Under the pieces are notes generated by a model. It saw only the letters and a program-made list of their open reading frames with translations, searched no databases and was not told the origin of the DNA. DNA of 64,000 bases from Heliomarina sp018223035 (lineage in GTDB: Bacteria > Pseudomonadota > Alphaproteobacteria > Rhodobacterales > Rhodobacteraceae), in contig JAAEZD010000011.1 of assembly GCA_018223035.1 (NCBI GenBank), positions 106,368-170,367 on the forward strand. The letters run 5' to 3'. The position numbers were made by a program, and so were the translations under genes. Positions 63,293 to 64,000 of this stretch are shown one piece after another; position 1 is the stretch's first letter; every line of letters starts with the position of its first letter.

Positions 63293-63984
63293 TCAGGCGG
63301 TCATTTCGAGCGCGTAGTTGGACCACAGATGGAAAGCATCTGATCTGGAATGGCAGTATGAGATGGTAGAAATTCGGTAGCGGCGGGGTCTGAAGATTGT
63401 GTAGATCTGGTCGTGGGTAGCGAGAAATCTCTGCGCCTGGCGTGGCGATTTAAACCGTCCCATGAGTTTCTCCCGCTTTCGGGTCGGTCGATGTGCCCCT
63501 CTATCCGATTATTCAGCCCCTTGTGTGCCCGATGATCCGCGTTCGGAGCTAGGGTCTTGATCGGCCCAGTGTAGCTGCGCAGCTTATCGGTGACGACAAC
63601 GCGAGGAACGCCGAACTGAGCGATCAGACGCTTCAGGAATCGCTTCGCCGCCTTCGCGTTCCGGCGCGGCTGGACGAGAATGTCCAGAACGTCGCCATTT
63701 GCATCAACGGCGCGCCAGAGCCAGTATTTTGTGCCATTGATCGGGATCACAACCTCGTCGAGATGCCACTTGTCCGCGGCAGTTGGTCGATCGCGACGAA
63801 TACAGTCGGCGAAATGCTCGCCGAAACGATTAACCCAAAGCCGGATTGTTTCCCGGCTGACAATCACGCCGCGTTCGGCAAGCAAATCCTCGATATCTGC
63901 CGTGCTCAGCGCGAACCGGTGATAAGCCCAGACCGCGTAGGCGATGATCTCGCGAGGATGGTGAAAGCCCTTCAGGCGCGGCAT
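63293..63984 (-). pseudogene. IS6-family transposase, frameshifted
   Basis: The N-terminal two thirds read cleanly: MPRLKGFHHPREIIAYAVWA, then HLDE and VVTDKLRSYTG (two catalytic Asp) and LNNRIEG (Glu). One base is missing near 63495; beyond it the true frame continues as PTRKREKLMGRFKSPRQAQR and ends YALEMTA at the stop at 63293. The plain frame instead ends at 63301 with unrelated residues. Left edge of the element is probably near 63276; the right edge is at or beyond 64000. Confidence 0.85.
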
Positions 63985-64000
63985 TGACGCTGGTATTTTC

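Overview
The window comes from an alphaproteobacterium of the order Rhodobacterales (Roseobacter-type). Evidence: the arrangement of the division and cell-wall (dcw) cluster, a DUF2484 pair beside murC, a UpsM-like leader before mraZ, an anti-Shine-Dalgarno sRNA array of the CcsR/cuckoo type, and high-GC coding style. No rRNA, tRNA, CRISPR array or prophage was seen.

Positions 1-27804 hold the dcw cluster, transcribed leftward: mraZ, rsmH, ftsL, ftsI, murE, murF, mraY, murD, (break), ftsW, murG, murC, two DUF2484 genes, an unrecognised 486-aa gene, murB, ddl, ftsQ, ftsA, ftsZ and the start of lpxC. The cluster is broken between murD and ftsW by about 5.2 kb carrying a topoisomerase IB, a DUF2945 protein, a TetR regulator, a TMADH/DgcA-like flavoenzyme and a BaiN-like flavoprotein. 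A palindrome-rich repeat unit sits twice inside the cluster, next to the murB and murD starts.

Positions 27805-29645 are gene-poor but rich in signals: a terminator hairpin and putative UpsM sRNA before mraZ, TGGGN boxes that could bind MraZ, several perfect palindromes, and four tandem two-hairpin RNAs with CTCCTCCC loops. Next come a small secreted protein and a 1496-aa kinase-STAND NTPase-membrane-WD40 protein.

Positions 34608-46709 form a divergent catabolic locus. SDR, VOC and Lrp genes run left. A peptide-type ABC transporter, a class V PLP enzyme, a DAO-type flavoenzyme, an ATC-hydrolase-family protein and an M20 amidohydrolase run right, with nested inverted repeats between the two arms. 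The enzyme set suggests uptake and breakdown of a thiazoline- or carbamoyl-cysteine-like amino acid derivative.

Positions 47625-55504 are the most interesting part. A LuxR regulator has the acyl-homoserine-lactone (AHL) ligand residues at TraR spacing and diverges from a branched-chain-type ABC operon, with a lux-box-like site between them. The second permease of that operon is fused to an alpha/beta hydrolase, and threonine synthase follows. The inferred model is AHL- or lactone-responsive uptake coupled to hydrolysis.

Positions 55505-64000 are a mosaic: an NmrA-like gene, truncated SnoaL and TetR remnants, an Lrp/DUF2000 pair, a transposase tail, a quinone/electrophile-response set (pirin, GNAT, MhqD-like esterase, MhqO-like dioxygenase and a divergent LysR), and a frameshifted IS6 transposase at the right edge.
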